NCBI GenBank assembly: GCA_029255685.2
Contig: CM055314.2
Location: 6,466,399-6,530,398 of the forward strand
DNA: 64,000 nucleotides
Direction: 5' to 3'
Source of the DNA: Silene conica
Taxonomy: Eukaryota; Streptophyta; Magnoliopsida; Caryophyllales; Caryophyllaceae
This document shows, piece by piece, positions 46,801-56,969 of this stretch; positions within the stretch are counted from its first letter, which is position 1, and every line of letters begins with the position of its first letter. The notes beneath the pieces were generated by a model that saw only the letters and a program-made list of their open reading frames with translations, did no database searches and was not told where the DNA came from. Made by a program: the position numbers and the translations under genes.

Positions 46801-46969
46801 ACTGAGAATATAGTCAACGTTCTTCTACTCCCTTATAATATTATTGAATTGATCTACGTTCTCGCTTATTATTGCCCCTATGTGCATGCACACGCACTAA
46901 AAAACACAGCTCCGCCTATACAAATGCAATCCCAAAAAAAACCGTGAGTTTCACGGGCACCCGAACTAG
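43840..46969 (+). mobile_element. Non-autonomous Helitron, 3.13 kb
   Basis: The element starts TCTATCTATATCTATAAAAT and ends with a hairpin (CCGTGAG/TTTCACGGG) followed by CACCCGAACTAG, i.e. 5'-TC and hairpin-CTAG-3' as in plant Helitrons. It sits between A (43839) and T (46970). Removing it restores GACTCATTCAAATAC, which is exactly the sequence present uninterrupted in the left palindrome arm near 40230-40245. It contains an RPA-like fragment at 45919-46047 and two internal direct duplications of about 75 bp (44456-44610 and 46050-46165). No Rep/helicase was seen. Confidence 0.93.
45919..46047 (+). pseudogene. Fragment of an RPA1-like ssDNA-binding (OB-fold) gene inside the Helitron
   Basis: A 42-codon frame reads MTTISDGEASAKLVLFDKEA followed by EKVIGKSITKLLDIYEQ. 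The pattern 'DG..ASAKLVLFDKEAEKVIGKS..KLLD' is typical of the C-terminal OB fold of plant RPA70-like proteins, which larger plant Helitrons encode beside Rep/helicase. It has the same orientation as the Helitron. With no zinc ribbon or flanking exons it is a remnant, not a gene. Confidence 0.7.
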
Positions 46970-47339
46970 TTCAAATACTAAAAAAGATGTCAGACTTGGA
47001 TCAATTACACTATGAGAGCAACACACCTAATGCCTATTTGGGAGAAAGATATGTGTGGTTTAGGGTTTTTGGTGGAGGAGAGAATTATGACCTGATCGAT
47101 ACGAGTGCTAGCATCCATAGTTGTGTGGTTTAGGATTTTTTGTTGGGGAGAGAATTAGAGAGAACTTTTTTTTAGGCAAAGGGCATAGAATGGAAAAGTA
47201 ATGAAAAAAAGTCCATGAATGAGTAAAACTCGTACATGAATGAGCAATTACGATATTTTTTAGAAAAATAATGAGATTTATTAAGATTGATTTTTTGCTT
47301 GTGAAAAGAATTCAGGTCGATTTTGTATTTTTAATGGGT

Positions 47340-47640
47340 TTAAATCCGGGAAAAAATAGATATGGATTGAATTTGGATCGGGTTAAAGGTGGATATGAAT
47401 CGGTTTTAGGTCGGTGATGGATCTTAAGTTGATCAGATGAATCGGGTCGGTTATGGTTATGAAATGGATCGGCGTAGATTTGGTTTGGGTATTTTTTGGG
47501 TGGATTTGGATTCGGGTTCTAACTAATGGATATAGATATGGGTTTTCAAACCATGGATTTGGATCGGTAAATTCCCTTGGATCGGTTCGGTTTCGGTTCG
47601 ATACTGAACAAATTGTCATCCCAAGTGACGAATGAGTCCT
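47340..47640. repeat. GGATCGGGT-rich repeat block
   Basis: Repeated GGATCGG, TCGGTT, TTGGATTCGGG motifs on one strand. The right end AAATTGTCATCCCA resembles a hAT-type terminus in reverse. I could not find the matching left end or an 8 bp duplication. It has no credible gene. Confidence 0.4.
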
Positions 47641-47990
47641 GTAGGTCGACTTTGAGACGGGTTATTTTAAATCGAGTCATTTTTTATGGCGTCATTTAAA
47701 GTCTCTTCATTTCGGATCGATCATTTGGGTTGTTTTTACTCATTTAGACCACAAGTTTGCCTTAAGTAAGGTTGTTTTGCGGCTTTTTTACGTAATTTTA
47801 GCTCATATTTGTTCAGTTCAACTATTTTTGGTTCAGTTCAACTATAATTTTTCTCTTCACAAAGTAACTCTTACTCAAGTTCAATTCATCATATATTTAT
47901 CTAATGCAGAAGGCAAGCTGCTGACGTGGCATCACTAGAAAAAAGCTTTTTCCTACGTGTCGCGTTGTAAAGCATCCTAGAGCTATTGTC

Positions 47991-48370
47991 CAATAACATT
48001 CAAGATATGGTATAATAACTATTCCAAGATTTCACGGCCTAAATCTATGGAATCACAAGATTTCACTCCATAAATAGAAAACCGTGAACTTCACGGTTAA
48101 AAGAAAAAAGATACGCCATATATGACAAAAATTTTCTCTAACAAGATTTCATTCCATATATTCCATTTTACTTTGACTCAAATTTATTCCATTTCAATTA
48201 ACGTCCAATAACATTCAAGATATGGTATATGGTATACAAGATATGGTATATTCTAGAATACGCCATAAATTCCAAGATTTCACGGCCTAAATCTATAGAA
48301 TCACAAGATTTCACTCCATAAATAGAAAACCGTGAACTTCACGGTTAAAAGAAAAAAGATACGCCATATA
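47991..48370. repeat. Direct repeat with hairpin, inside the second Helitron
   Basis: Copies at 47991-48121 and 48206-48370 share CAATAACATTCAAGATATGG, CCAAGATTTCACGGCC and the perfect hairpin ACCGTGAACTTCACGGT, and both end ACGCCATATA. The hairpin resembles the Helitron terminal hairpins at 46943 and 51563 but is not followed by CTAG, so these may be internal decayed or pre-terminal copies. Confidence 0.7.
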
Positions 48371-48616
48371 CAACTTTTAGAAAGCAAATGAAATCAAATT
48401 GATAATAAAATAATAAGAATAATTATAATAATAAAATATAAAATTCTGGTGTGTCAAATCAAATCATCATTATTTTTTAGTCAACACGACACTTCCCTCT
48501 TATTTCCTTTTGCATATGGTCTTATGCATATAATAATGATAATTAATAAAATAATAAACATTTTGTTAGTGTAAAAAATCTCTCATCGTTAACTACTATT
48601 AAGATAATTATATATA

Positions 48617-49668
48617 CTAGTTTTAATCTCGTGCAAAATTTGCACGCGATTGAATATCTAACATTGTCGAAATTTATAAATAGTGGAAACAAATGGTAAG
48701 ATGCACAAATGCAAAACTGTGAGTAATAACCTTACTTTTTAATTTTATTTTAAACATATTCTCAATTTGTCTCATTTGTTTATTTGATTAATATCTGATC
48801 TCACAAAAAATAAAAAAAGATAAATAAATTTCGGGACAGATCAAGTATAACATAAATTTGATTATGATAAAACCAACTAAAAGGTGGATATTTCAATTAA
48901 TATAAAAATATTTCAACAAATTTATTACGAACTTTATGTTATTTGATATTTATCAGGAAAACAATTAATGAAAAAAAAACAATATTTCATCATTAGATAA
49001 AATGAAATGAAGGCAAATATCAACCATTTGCATTCAAGTTTGGGTCTTCTTATCGTAATTATTTTCTCCATTTTATTTGTGTATTTTCATTCACGTTTCA
49101 ACAACTTTGTTATATAGAGTTTTCTTATAACATTGCCGACTCATTTGGAGAAATTTCGACCAATTATTGGGTCTAAGTATCTGATTAAGTCTCAATATAT
49201 TTTGTCCCGAAAATTTATTATCCCAAGATGATTATTGTTTGTCTTTTTTTATCAAAATTATCAGTATTTTAAATCTAATTATTATTTTTGTCTATCAATA
49301 AATAATGTATTTTTGTATGAAATTAACAACAAATTTTTAATTGTTAACAAATTAGGATTTTGTATTTTTTGTATTAGAAATATTTATAAAAATATATGTG
49401 TAAATTATGTATGATTTTATAATATGTGGTTTTTAATGTGTGGTTATAAAATACAAAATAAATATATAATGTATGATTTTGTATAGTTTTTATTTAATTT
49501 GGAATCACTTAAATTATGAAAAAGTTAATTATAATGTGAGAGTAATTAAATGGGTAAAGAACATGGGTGGGTCCCAAAAAAGAAAAAGAAAAATCATTTT
49601 TTTAATACCTAAGACCAAGAACCAATCAAAACACTTTACAAGTTACTCCTTTTATAGTAAAGGGGTGA
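48617..49668 (-). mobile_element. Probable nested Helitron, reverse orientation
   Basis: On the reverse strand a hairpin CGTGCAAATTTTGCACG is followed by AGATTAAAA and CTAG, then T (48617/48616). The 5' end would be TCACCCCTTTACTATAAAAG starting at 49668 after A. Both ends fit the Helitron pattern and the A-T target rule, but no empty site is available. The sequences just outside (about 48560 and 49670) are similar to each other, which complicates the reading. Confidence 0.45.
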
Positions 49669-50090
49669 TAAAAAATCTCTCTTCATTCACCATTAACTAA
49701 TATTAAGAAATACCTTCTGCATATCATTGTTGCCTAAGGATATTAGTCTAATAAATTAGTGACTCTTTTAGTTCAATAAACTATTGCATATTGATCAACA
49801 CCTAGAACAAAAGTTGTCTAGCATTCAACTGTGTTATTGTTTTGTACCGCAAAACCTACTATTTCTAAAAAAATACATCTCCGCTTGCACCAAAAACGCA
49901 ATCATAGAAGGGCTGAAACTTTCCAAAGGAAAGTTCCCCAAGTACAAATCTAACATACAGTAGATCTCAACCCACAAAAATCGCTTTTTAAGACACAGAT
50001 ATGTTTTCATTTTCTAAATTCAGCATAAAAGTCAACAAGATTCAACAATTAAAGCTCAATCATAGTAGGAACACTAAAACTACAAATTGT

Positions 50091-50420
50091 AGACAACAAA
50101 TCTCATTTAAGACCGTCTTAAGCTCAAGATGGCCTCCTTCCATGCCATATTAGCTGAATCACAGTAGGAAAGTACAACTTTCAAAATAAATTGCAGACAA
50201 CAAATCTCATTTAAGACCGTCTTAAGCTCAAGACGGCCTCCTTCCATGCCATATCAGCTGAATCATAACTCCACAGTAGGAAAGACGACAACTTTCAAAA
50301 CAAAATGTAGACAACAAATCTCATTTAAGACCGTCTCAAGCTCAAGATGACCTCCTTCCATGTCATATTATCCGAATCATAGTAGGATAGTACAAGTTTC
50401 AGAACAAATTGTTTCAATTA
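50091..50420. repeat. Three-unit tandem repeat, 104-114 bp
   Basis: AGACAACAAATCTCATTTAA begins units at 50091, 50195 and 50309. Each has GACCGTCT[TC]AAGCTCAAGA and CCTCCTTCCATG. The second unit carries a 10 bp insertion (TAACTCCACA). It lies inside the second Helitron. Confidence 0.88.
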
Positions 50421-51038
50421 AACCCGTTTTCCCCCAATTTCAGATCTAAAATACTTCATAAAATTAAAAAATTCCGGGGAAATCAAATAACTTAAAAAAT
50501 ACAACCGTCACTAACATTTGATTATCAAAATTATCTAAGTTCAAGGTAATAGGTGAATGAAAACTCACCAAGTTCGAGTGATTAAATGAACATGCAAACT
50601 AATCCCAATATATGATTCCAGCAACACTGAATTGTTGGGTTCCTGCATGCACCGAAAAATTAATACAATTACCAATCTTGAATCAGAATTAAGTAAGAAA
50701 TGAGATATGAATAAATACATATCTAATATCGTCGGCATGTCATTTGATTTAGCCTTCTCTGGAACAGTTCAAAAGAAGATATGAATAATGATGATTTGAT
50801 ATCGTCGGTTATTTATCGGTGACGGGATTAGAGTTTCGAACATTTTGATGTTTGATGTTTTAGGGATTAATCATTGAGTGTGAGAGAAGCTATTGACTTT
50901 ATGTGAGGAAAACTAAAATCTTAGATTGGTAAAAACACAACCTTGATGAAGATGGGTTCTATTTGGGGGCAACAATCCACCGACATTGAAATAATAAAGT
51001 TGTTTAATATTATTTTTTCATTTTTGTTTTTGTTTTTT

Positions 51039-51422
51039 AACTTTTATCAATGTATGCGTCTTAATTTATGCGACCGTATTTTAGTTATAATCTTACACGA
51101 TTTTTAAAATAACGCTACGTAATTTTTAAACTAATAGTATTTATATTTTAGATTAATATTATTAACAATAATAATTTCATATTATTAAAATACTAAAATA
51201 ATCAATTTCTTTATCTTTATATTATTTAATAACTTTTATCAATGTATGCGTCTTAATTTATGCGACCGTATTTTAGTTATAATCTTACACGATTTTTAAA
51301 ATAACGCTACGTAATTTTTAAACTAATAGTATTTATATTTTAGATTAATATTATTAACAATATTAATTTCATATTGTTAAAATACTAAAATAATCAATTT
51401 CTTTATCTTTATATTATTTTCA
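51039..51422. repeat. 192 bp tandem duplication, nearly identical
   Basis: Starting AACTTTTATCAATGTATGCG at 51039 and again at 51231, two units agree apart from two single-base differences near AACAATAATA/AACAATATTA and ATATTATTAA/ATATTGTTAA. They lie just inside the 3' end of the second Helitron. Shortened third copies of the tail continue to about 51545. Confidence 0.92.
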
Positions 51423-51779
51423 TATTTTGAAATTCTAAAATATTTAATTTCTTTATCTTTTAATTATTAACAATATTAATTTCATATTATTAAAGTTTTA
51501 AAATAATTGATTTCTTTATCTTTTAATTATTCACAATATTAATTTAAATTAATAAAAGCAGACCCGTGAAGTTCACGGGTTATAACCTAGTTTTAGTTCA
51601 GTGTAGTTCAACTTTATTAAATTCAATTCAGGTTCAATAAGTTAAGTTAAGTTCACTTCAAACAATTTCAATCCAAATCATTTACGATGAGGGAGTTGCT
51701 TTTGTCATTTTAAATCATAAACCGAGTAAGTTACTTTAAGCCAATTCAACCCTATTTCAATTCGGATTATTTCAGATCA

Positions 51780-52290
51780 TTTCTTTTGACCAAATTGGGT
51801 TAGGTACTTGGGTGTAGGGTTTGTCATTGGTGTAGGTCGGCCGCGCCTGGGACAGGTTTAGGAGCGGGGCGGGTTTGGTGTATGGGGAGCCGGAGACAGC
51901 TTGGTGGTCATGGCGGGTTCGAGACAGGTCGGGCCGGTGCGTATAAAGCATAACCCGACCCCGGACCAGGCCGTATTATTGGCAGGTCTGAAACCGGGTC
52001 TAGGGCGGGTCATACTCACGGGTCTGGTCGTCTGGGACCGGGTTTGGGGCGGATCTTTTACAAAACAACATACACTTGATAAGCTTGATGTTGTCTTCGG
52101 CCGTGCTGGGTTCGACAAATTGGACCCGGGCCCAATACCTTAACAAAGGCGGGTTGGGACGGGTCTTGACCCGGGTCAACTGGGCCGAGTCCTGACAAGG
52201 TCCACTGATGAGTCAGGTCCGGGTTAGCAGTGCTGACCCACACCAAATTTTGGCCAGGGCTTCGGGTCATTTCGAAAAACTCAACCTCGG
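51780..52290. repeat. GC-rich GGGTC/GGACCGGG repeat block
   Basis: Many variants of GCGGGTC, GACCGGGT and GGTCTGG, GC-rich against AT-rich surroundings. Open frames here on both strands follow from composition and do not match any protein I know. It is perhaps a decayed hAT-type element like the block at 56520. It immediately precedes the COR27-like promoter. Confidence 0.45.
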
Positions 52291-52397
52291 TCATTCAGAC
52301 CGAGTGAACTGCAAATGTGTTTGAAGTAATAGCCAAGATATTTTGCCAAATGTTACCCGGGACAAAACTCAAAAGTGCAAGATACTTTTTCTGGCCA

Positions 52398-52595
52398 AAA
52401 ATATCTAAACAGCAGCCTGGCCCACCAGTGAAATAAGATTATACTCGTATATTTAAACAATAAAAAAGTTGACACGTGTAAAAAGCGTTGCCAACTGTAA
52501 CATTTCCTGGGTCCCACTACCCCCTTCCTCTTTCTTCTCTTCATCATCTTTTCTCTCTCACCATTAAAATATCTACTCCCTCCATTAAAATATCT
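52398..52595 (+). promoter_or_regulatory. Evening elements and G-box upstream of the COR27-like gene
   Basis: The exact evening element AAAATATCT occurs three times, at 52398-52406, 52566-52574 and 52587-52595, the last two only 21 bp apart. A G-box CACGTG inside GACACGTGT is at 52473-52478. In Arabidopsis the COR27/COR28 promoters use evening elements, bound by CCA1/LHY-type MYBs, for cold and circadian control. Here the elements lie 115-312 bp before the start codon; those nearest the ATG may fall within the transcribed leader. Confidence 0.8.
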
Positions 52596-52709
52596 TCATT
52601 CCCTAATTAATTAGGAAAAAAATTCAAAAAAATTCTTAATTTTTTTTAAGAATTATTTTTAATTTCTAAATTCTGGGTTTTTCTGGGTTTTTTTGTTGAG
52701 TAATTTGTG

Positions 52710-55700
52710 ATGAGTTCTCAAACTTCTGGTGTTAGAGGGAGAGATCTTGTTGGTGTTGATGTACAAGATGAGGTTTCTAATTTGGTATAATTTTTATTTC
52801 AATTTTCATGAATTTTATATTTATTTAAATTTGATTTTGGAATTTTAGATGTTGAATTTGTTATGTTTGAGGAAATTAGTTGATGAATTTTAATTTATTT
52901 TATATTTAATTTTGTTTTAGTTAGTAGATCTATTGAAAGACGGTTTTTCCGTTCCAATTATTTGTTTACCATTTATCTAAATAAAAATGTAAACAAATGA
53001 ATAGGAAAAAAAGTAAACAAATGAATAGGAAAAGTATAGTTGTTTACCACACTAGGTAGGCCAAAAAAAAAAGGTTGGTAACTATACTTTTATAAGGTTT
53101 AAATTTGCATGCGATATTGTAAATCGGTCTTACACAAGTATTTATTTTACGAGTAATTATCTTCATGTTTAGCTGAATGAGTGATTTTTTGTAATGGTTA
53201 AATTGCTATAATAATCCTAGTAATTTTGTAGATTTTGTGTGTATTATTTAAATTAGGAATTTGTCAAAATTCTAGGATTTGAACTTTAGACAAAAAAAAA
53301 AGTTGATAAATATACTTTCTTAAGTTATAAATTTTGTAAAACGGTGTCTTGTTCTTTTCAGCTGAAATGAACTGAATTGAATTAATTGGGGTAAATGCTT
53401 AATTGTGAACTGAATTGAATTAATTGGGGTAAATGCTTAATTGAACAAAATTGAGTGGAACTGAGGCGAGGTGAATTTAGTTGAATTAAAAGTTAATTTT
53501 GTGAATAGATTAACTTAACATAATTGATTAAACGTAAATAAAACTTAATGGAATATACACAAGTTATTTATTTTACGAGTAATAATCTTCATGTTTAGAT
53601 GAATGAATAGTGATTTTTTTAATGGTTAAATTGCTATAATAATCCTAGTAATTTTGTAGATTTTGTGTGTATTATTTAAATTAGGAATTAATGAAAATTC
53701 TAGGATTTGAACTTGGAAATTCGAACTTAGGGTCATCTAGCTCTAGTTCAATGCTAGAGACAGAGCTGAAGCTCGAGGTCCAATCAATGGTCTTATACCG
53801 TAATTGAATAAAGTGAACATTTAGGTAATTAGGTTGTGTTTGTTTGGGTGTAATCACCAATATAGTGTGAAGACTGAAGAGGATGAAGATCCAATGTAAT
53901 AGACGTGATCAGTAGCGGAACTAGGATTTAAACTGAAGCGGCTAAAACATAGATTTACTTTTTTAGGGGGCGAATTTGTTATGCAATCAGGAACTTTTGA
54001 AAAGATCGAAAATTGTGTATGGTGTTTGCATCCCTAACCCGAAGTATGTTAGGTTGTACTCTTTTCCCTAAATTTCCCTTTGTATGTAATAAGTACACAT
54101 TCATCGTGCAACCGTGTCTCACCGACGACTTGCTATGGATATAGTCATATAGAGCAAGTTAGGTTATGTACTTTAGGGTTTTACCCGAAAAAGAAGTGTT
54201 TCTTTTAGGTTTAGGCATAAGCATGTGCTTTACATTTTTGAGTTCTTTAGGAATCTTCGGGACTTGAACTGGCTGTCAGATCCATCTGCGTTTAAGCGCA
54301 CTGGCCCGCTGTGCCAAAATTATCCCAACTGGCACAGACACTGATCGTCATGATATTAGCGCCTTTTGTGACGTCATGGATCCATACAACGAGTAGGATT
54401 AGGACGCAGTGCCTCGTCCCTTGTCTGTGACAGTGGCGATCCTAAGGCATGAATTGTACTTTCCACTGACCTGTTTGAATGTCTTGTAGGACTTGTTTAC
54501 ACGTGAATCTACGCCCTCAGAGTGGACTGATGAGAAGCATAGCATGTATCTCAAGTCGATGGAAGCGTCATTTGTTCAACAATTATACAGTTCTATGGAA
54601 TCAACCGGTTTGCGCTCACATAGGAAGCACCATTCACATATGAGATCACGCAACCAAACTGAATCAAACTCCACAGGCCAGGTACCCACTGTTATGACAC
54701 TATATCCCAAGCCCCGAGCACAGGGTATACTATATACTCCTACTAAAGTAGTCGATTGTCATTTGTCAGATTTTTTTAGTGAATCAAATTTAAATAGCTA
54801 AATTCGTTGCAAAGCGAAAACAGTTTTAGAAAAGTTAAAATTGTATCTGCTGCTACATGGTACACAGGCATCAAACCCAGGCTACTTGTTGAGTATGCAA
54901 TTCAACATGTTTCATACGGAAAAATCTTTCATTCGTTACCTCTTATGAGAAATCCTTTCATCAAACGATCAAACTGTAAGGAGAATGTCATACCATGGTA
55001 TTTAAGGTAAAAGGGTAAGCTTTTAAAATAAAAGTTCCGAGGTTCGAAATTTATAGTAACATTGCGCGTCCACGCCTCTGAACTTTAGACCTTTTATTTT
55101 GCTGTTTTTTCCCTTTCGCTGCAACTTAATAGCTCTGGCCTCAGACTGTTAGTTTTATAAAACTTTTATGCTTCTTCTGTTAAGTTTTGTTTCGTGATGG
55201 TTACAAGTTATATCAACAAGTTTTTTCATTATCATCTTAGTATAAGGTCCATCGAAATGGTTGCTGGCAGAAAATACAAGTTGGAAGAGTTGGACCACGT
55301 CCACGACAAATTGAAGAACGTCAGTTTCTTTTGCAAAACCCTTGGATTCAGCATTTTAGAACCAAAGGCCGAGAAAACAGAACTGTCCATGAAAATGCGT
55401 CAATTGAAGCTCAGCCAATGGGAGGCAATGGAAGAACGATGTACACGTGTGGATTTGGGAACATCAAAGAGCACACTTCCAACACTCAATCTTATTATGA
55501 TTCAAACAATAGTAGAGGTAACTTGATCAGGGTTCAAGCACTCATCGATATATATTTGCATGTTCCTCGATGAATCCTATTTTCTACTTCCCCTTTTCTT
55601 CTTGTACTTTTTTTTGGGTGTGCATTCGCTCAGCGACGGATTTAAAGAATGATTCATGTTAGCCTGCGGGATTTTGGCTCTGATGATGTTATGTGAAAAC

Positions 55701-55995
55701 TGAAAACCATGGCTGTTCCTTTTATCTAAGTCTAAATTGTTGTGTATCTCGCAAGTTCAGTTGATTTGTGTTAGTGTCCTATGACTGATCTGCAGAAACA
55801 AGAACATGCTCATCGACATCAACCCATTGCTACGCTATTTCGTTTAAAATAAAATACGAGTATATTTTGACAACCCCACCGTAGTCGTGACCCTAACAGC
55901 ACACGAGTTTTGATGATGTTTTCCATTTTGCAGAATACTCGGATCAGAATTTTGACGAAAAAGACAGTGGAGGTGGAGGCGCGCAGGTGGGATGA
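52710..55995 (+). CDS. COR27/COR28-like cold- and clock-regulated protein
   Basis: In Arabidopsis COR27 and COR28 are small nuclear regulators linking blue light, the circadian clock, flowering and freezing tolerance. Exons 52710-52784, 54490-54681, 55241-55517 and 55934-55995 encode 201 residues. Diagnostic motifs: SEWTDEKHSMYLKSMEASFV then QQLY (residues ~35-58), CWQKIQV (~97-103), NPWIQHF (122-128) and SDQNF (184-188). These match COR27 (EWTNEKHSLYLKSMEASFV, FWQKINV, SPWIKHY, SDQNF) in order. In exon 3 the correct frame is not the longest open frame. The chosen frame ends at TGA 55993-55995, about 13 residues after SDQNF, earlier than I would expect because relatives continue with a Lys/Arg-rich tail. 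A different acceptor (AG before 55968) would give an RRW...KRRKLSS tail ending at 56044. Confidence 0.88.
53152..53713. repeat. Direct duplication and MITE fragment in COR27-like intron 1
   Basis: A ~120 bp segment with TAATCCTAGTAATTTTGTAG and TTTGTGTGTATTATTTAAAT occurs at about 53152-53280 and 53577-53713. Between them lies a copy of the Tourist-like family of 16380 (53342-53560), with its own short tandem duplication of GAACTGAATTGAATTAATTG. The left end GTGTCTTGTTCTTTTCAGC is decayed and no right end is seen. Confidence 0.75.
54256..54320 (-). mobile_element. tRNA-like sequence (probable SINE or tRNA-derived fragment)
   Basis: On the reverse strand TGGCACAGCGGG fits the A-box consensus exactly, and about 40 bp on AGTTCAAGTCC is one base off the B box, with a tRNA-like spacing. 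I could not fold a full acceptor stem, so it is unlikely to be a working tRNA. It lies in intron 1 of the COR27-like gene. Confidence 0.5.
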
Positions 55996-56519
55996 ACTTG
56001 TTAAGAGACGGAAGCTGTCTAGCCGCAGCACTAAAGAAAAATGAAGGCGCAAAGTGAACTTCAGAACAACTGCAAATCGATTCTTAACAATCTTTACCAA
56101 CCAAAGAAAAGGTATCTACTGTCTAAGGTATTCGACATTAGGCTACTTCCACTAGGAAATCAAATCAATTTACCAGGGTGTTTTTCAACTCGATTAGGAA
56201 AATCGGAGAACTGAGATTGATGGGATAACAAGCAAGTGAATAGTGTAATTGGGTTTGATTAGTTTTTGACAATATAATGAATACGATTCATTCTGTAATA
56301 TTCTGAAAATTGGTAAAGCCGCGAAACGGGACTGGAAAAGGTACAGCATATAGAGTATGCCAGTCAAAGAGGCATCAAGTTCTGGGAGATGGTTTGTAAA
56401 CATTATCTTGTTAAGTGCCTATGGCCCTATCACCCCAATCACCTGTGGGGTTGAATGCTTTTCTCTTCTCATTATTCGACCCAAATTACATCGGATTAGA
56501 TTAATACCAGTCCTCGAAC

Positions 56520-56969
56520 TAAACCTGGCAAACAGATCGGGTCGTGTCGGGTTCGTGTTCGTGTCACATGTAAACGGGTCATAAACCCTCCAACCCAAAC
56601 CCGACCCAATTAAATTTCGTGTCGTGTTCGTGTCGACCCACTTAGATAAATGGGTCATCAAGCTTCAACCCTAACCCGTTAATTTCGTGTCGGGTTCGTG
56701 TCGTGTTTTCGTGTCATGTCCATATTTGGAAAGTTTAAGTATATTTATGGGATGAAGGATAAAAAAAATTAGGATTAATTTAGTAAACAGGTCATTCGTG
56801 TCGGGTTCGTGTTTAAAGAGCTCAACCCAAACCCGACCCAATTAAATATCGTGTCGTGTTCGTGTCGACCCATTTACATAAATGGGTCATTAAGCCTCAA
56901 TCCAAACCCGCTAATTTCGTGTCGGGTTCGTGTCGTATTTTCGTGTCGTGTCATTATTTGTCAGCTCTA
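56520..56969. mobile_element. Non-autonomous hAT element 1
   Basis: A 450 bp element flanked by the 8 bp duplication CCTCGAAC (56512-56519 and 56970-56977). Ends: TAAACCTGGCAAACA on the left, TAGAGCTGACAAATA as the reverse complement of the right, the TAGnGCTGGCAAA terminus familiar from hAT elements. The interior is rich in CGTGTCGGGTTCGTGTCG and holds two copies of a ~145 bp block (from about 56588 and 56821) sharing CCCAAACCCGACCCAATTAA. Confidence 0.92.

Larger units (their letters stand above)
41648..47185 (-). repeat. Right arm of the large inverted repeat, interrupted by a Helitron
   Basis: It begins CGCACAATTG at 41648 and continues as the complement of the left arm out to about 47185, where CCCTTTGCCT appears reversed. 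Interruptions relative to the left arm are 803 bp at 42549-43351 (present here only) and the Helitron 43840-46969. The outer end has the counterpart of the possible first exon on the reverse strand (ATG at 47118, reading MDASTRIDQ against MDANSRIEQ in the left arm). Confidence 0.9.
47889..51590 (+). mobile_element. Second Helitron, 3.7 kb, inserted in a Tourist-like MITE
   Basis: The 3' end is clear: hairpin CCCGTGAAGTTCACGGG at 51563-51579, then TTATAACCTAG and a flanking T. The 5' end is assigned to TCATATATTTATC after A47888, with AGCTGCTGACGTGGC close behind. Support comes from the flanks: the sequence before (TTCAATTCA) joined to that after (TTTTAGTTCAGT) restores a stretch like CATTAATTTCAGTTCATTTC at 63790, part of the Tourist-like family also seen at 16380. 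Inside are a 131-165 bp direct repeat (47991 and 48206), a nested reverse Helitron, a three-unit tandem array and a 192 bp tandem duplication. No coding region was found. Confidence 0.78.

Noticed and set aside
51858..52294. Overlapping frames on both strands with Pro/Gly/Arg-rich products
   Set aside because: They follow from the GGGTC-rich composition; no domain, splice sites or start context support a gene.
55194..55526. 110-codon frame across COR27-like exon 3
   Set aside because: It is the longest frame but not the conserved one; the frame containing NPWIQHF and splicing in phase to exons 2 and 4 is used instead.
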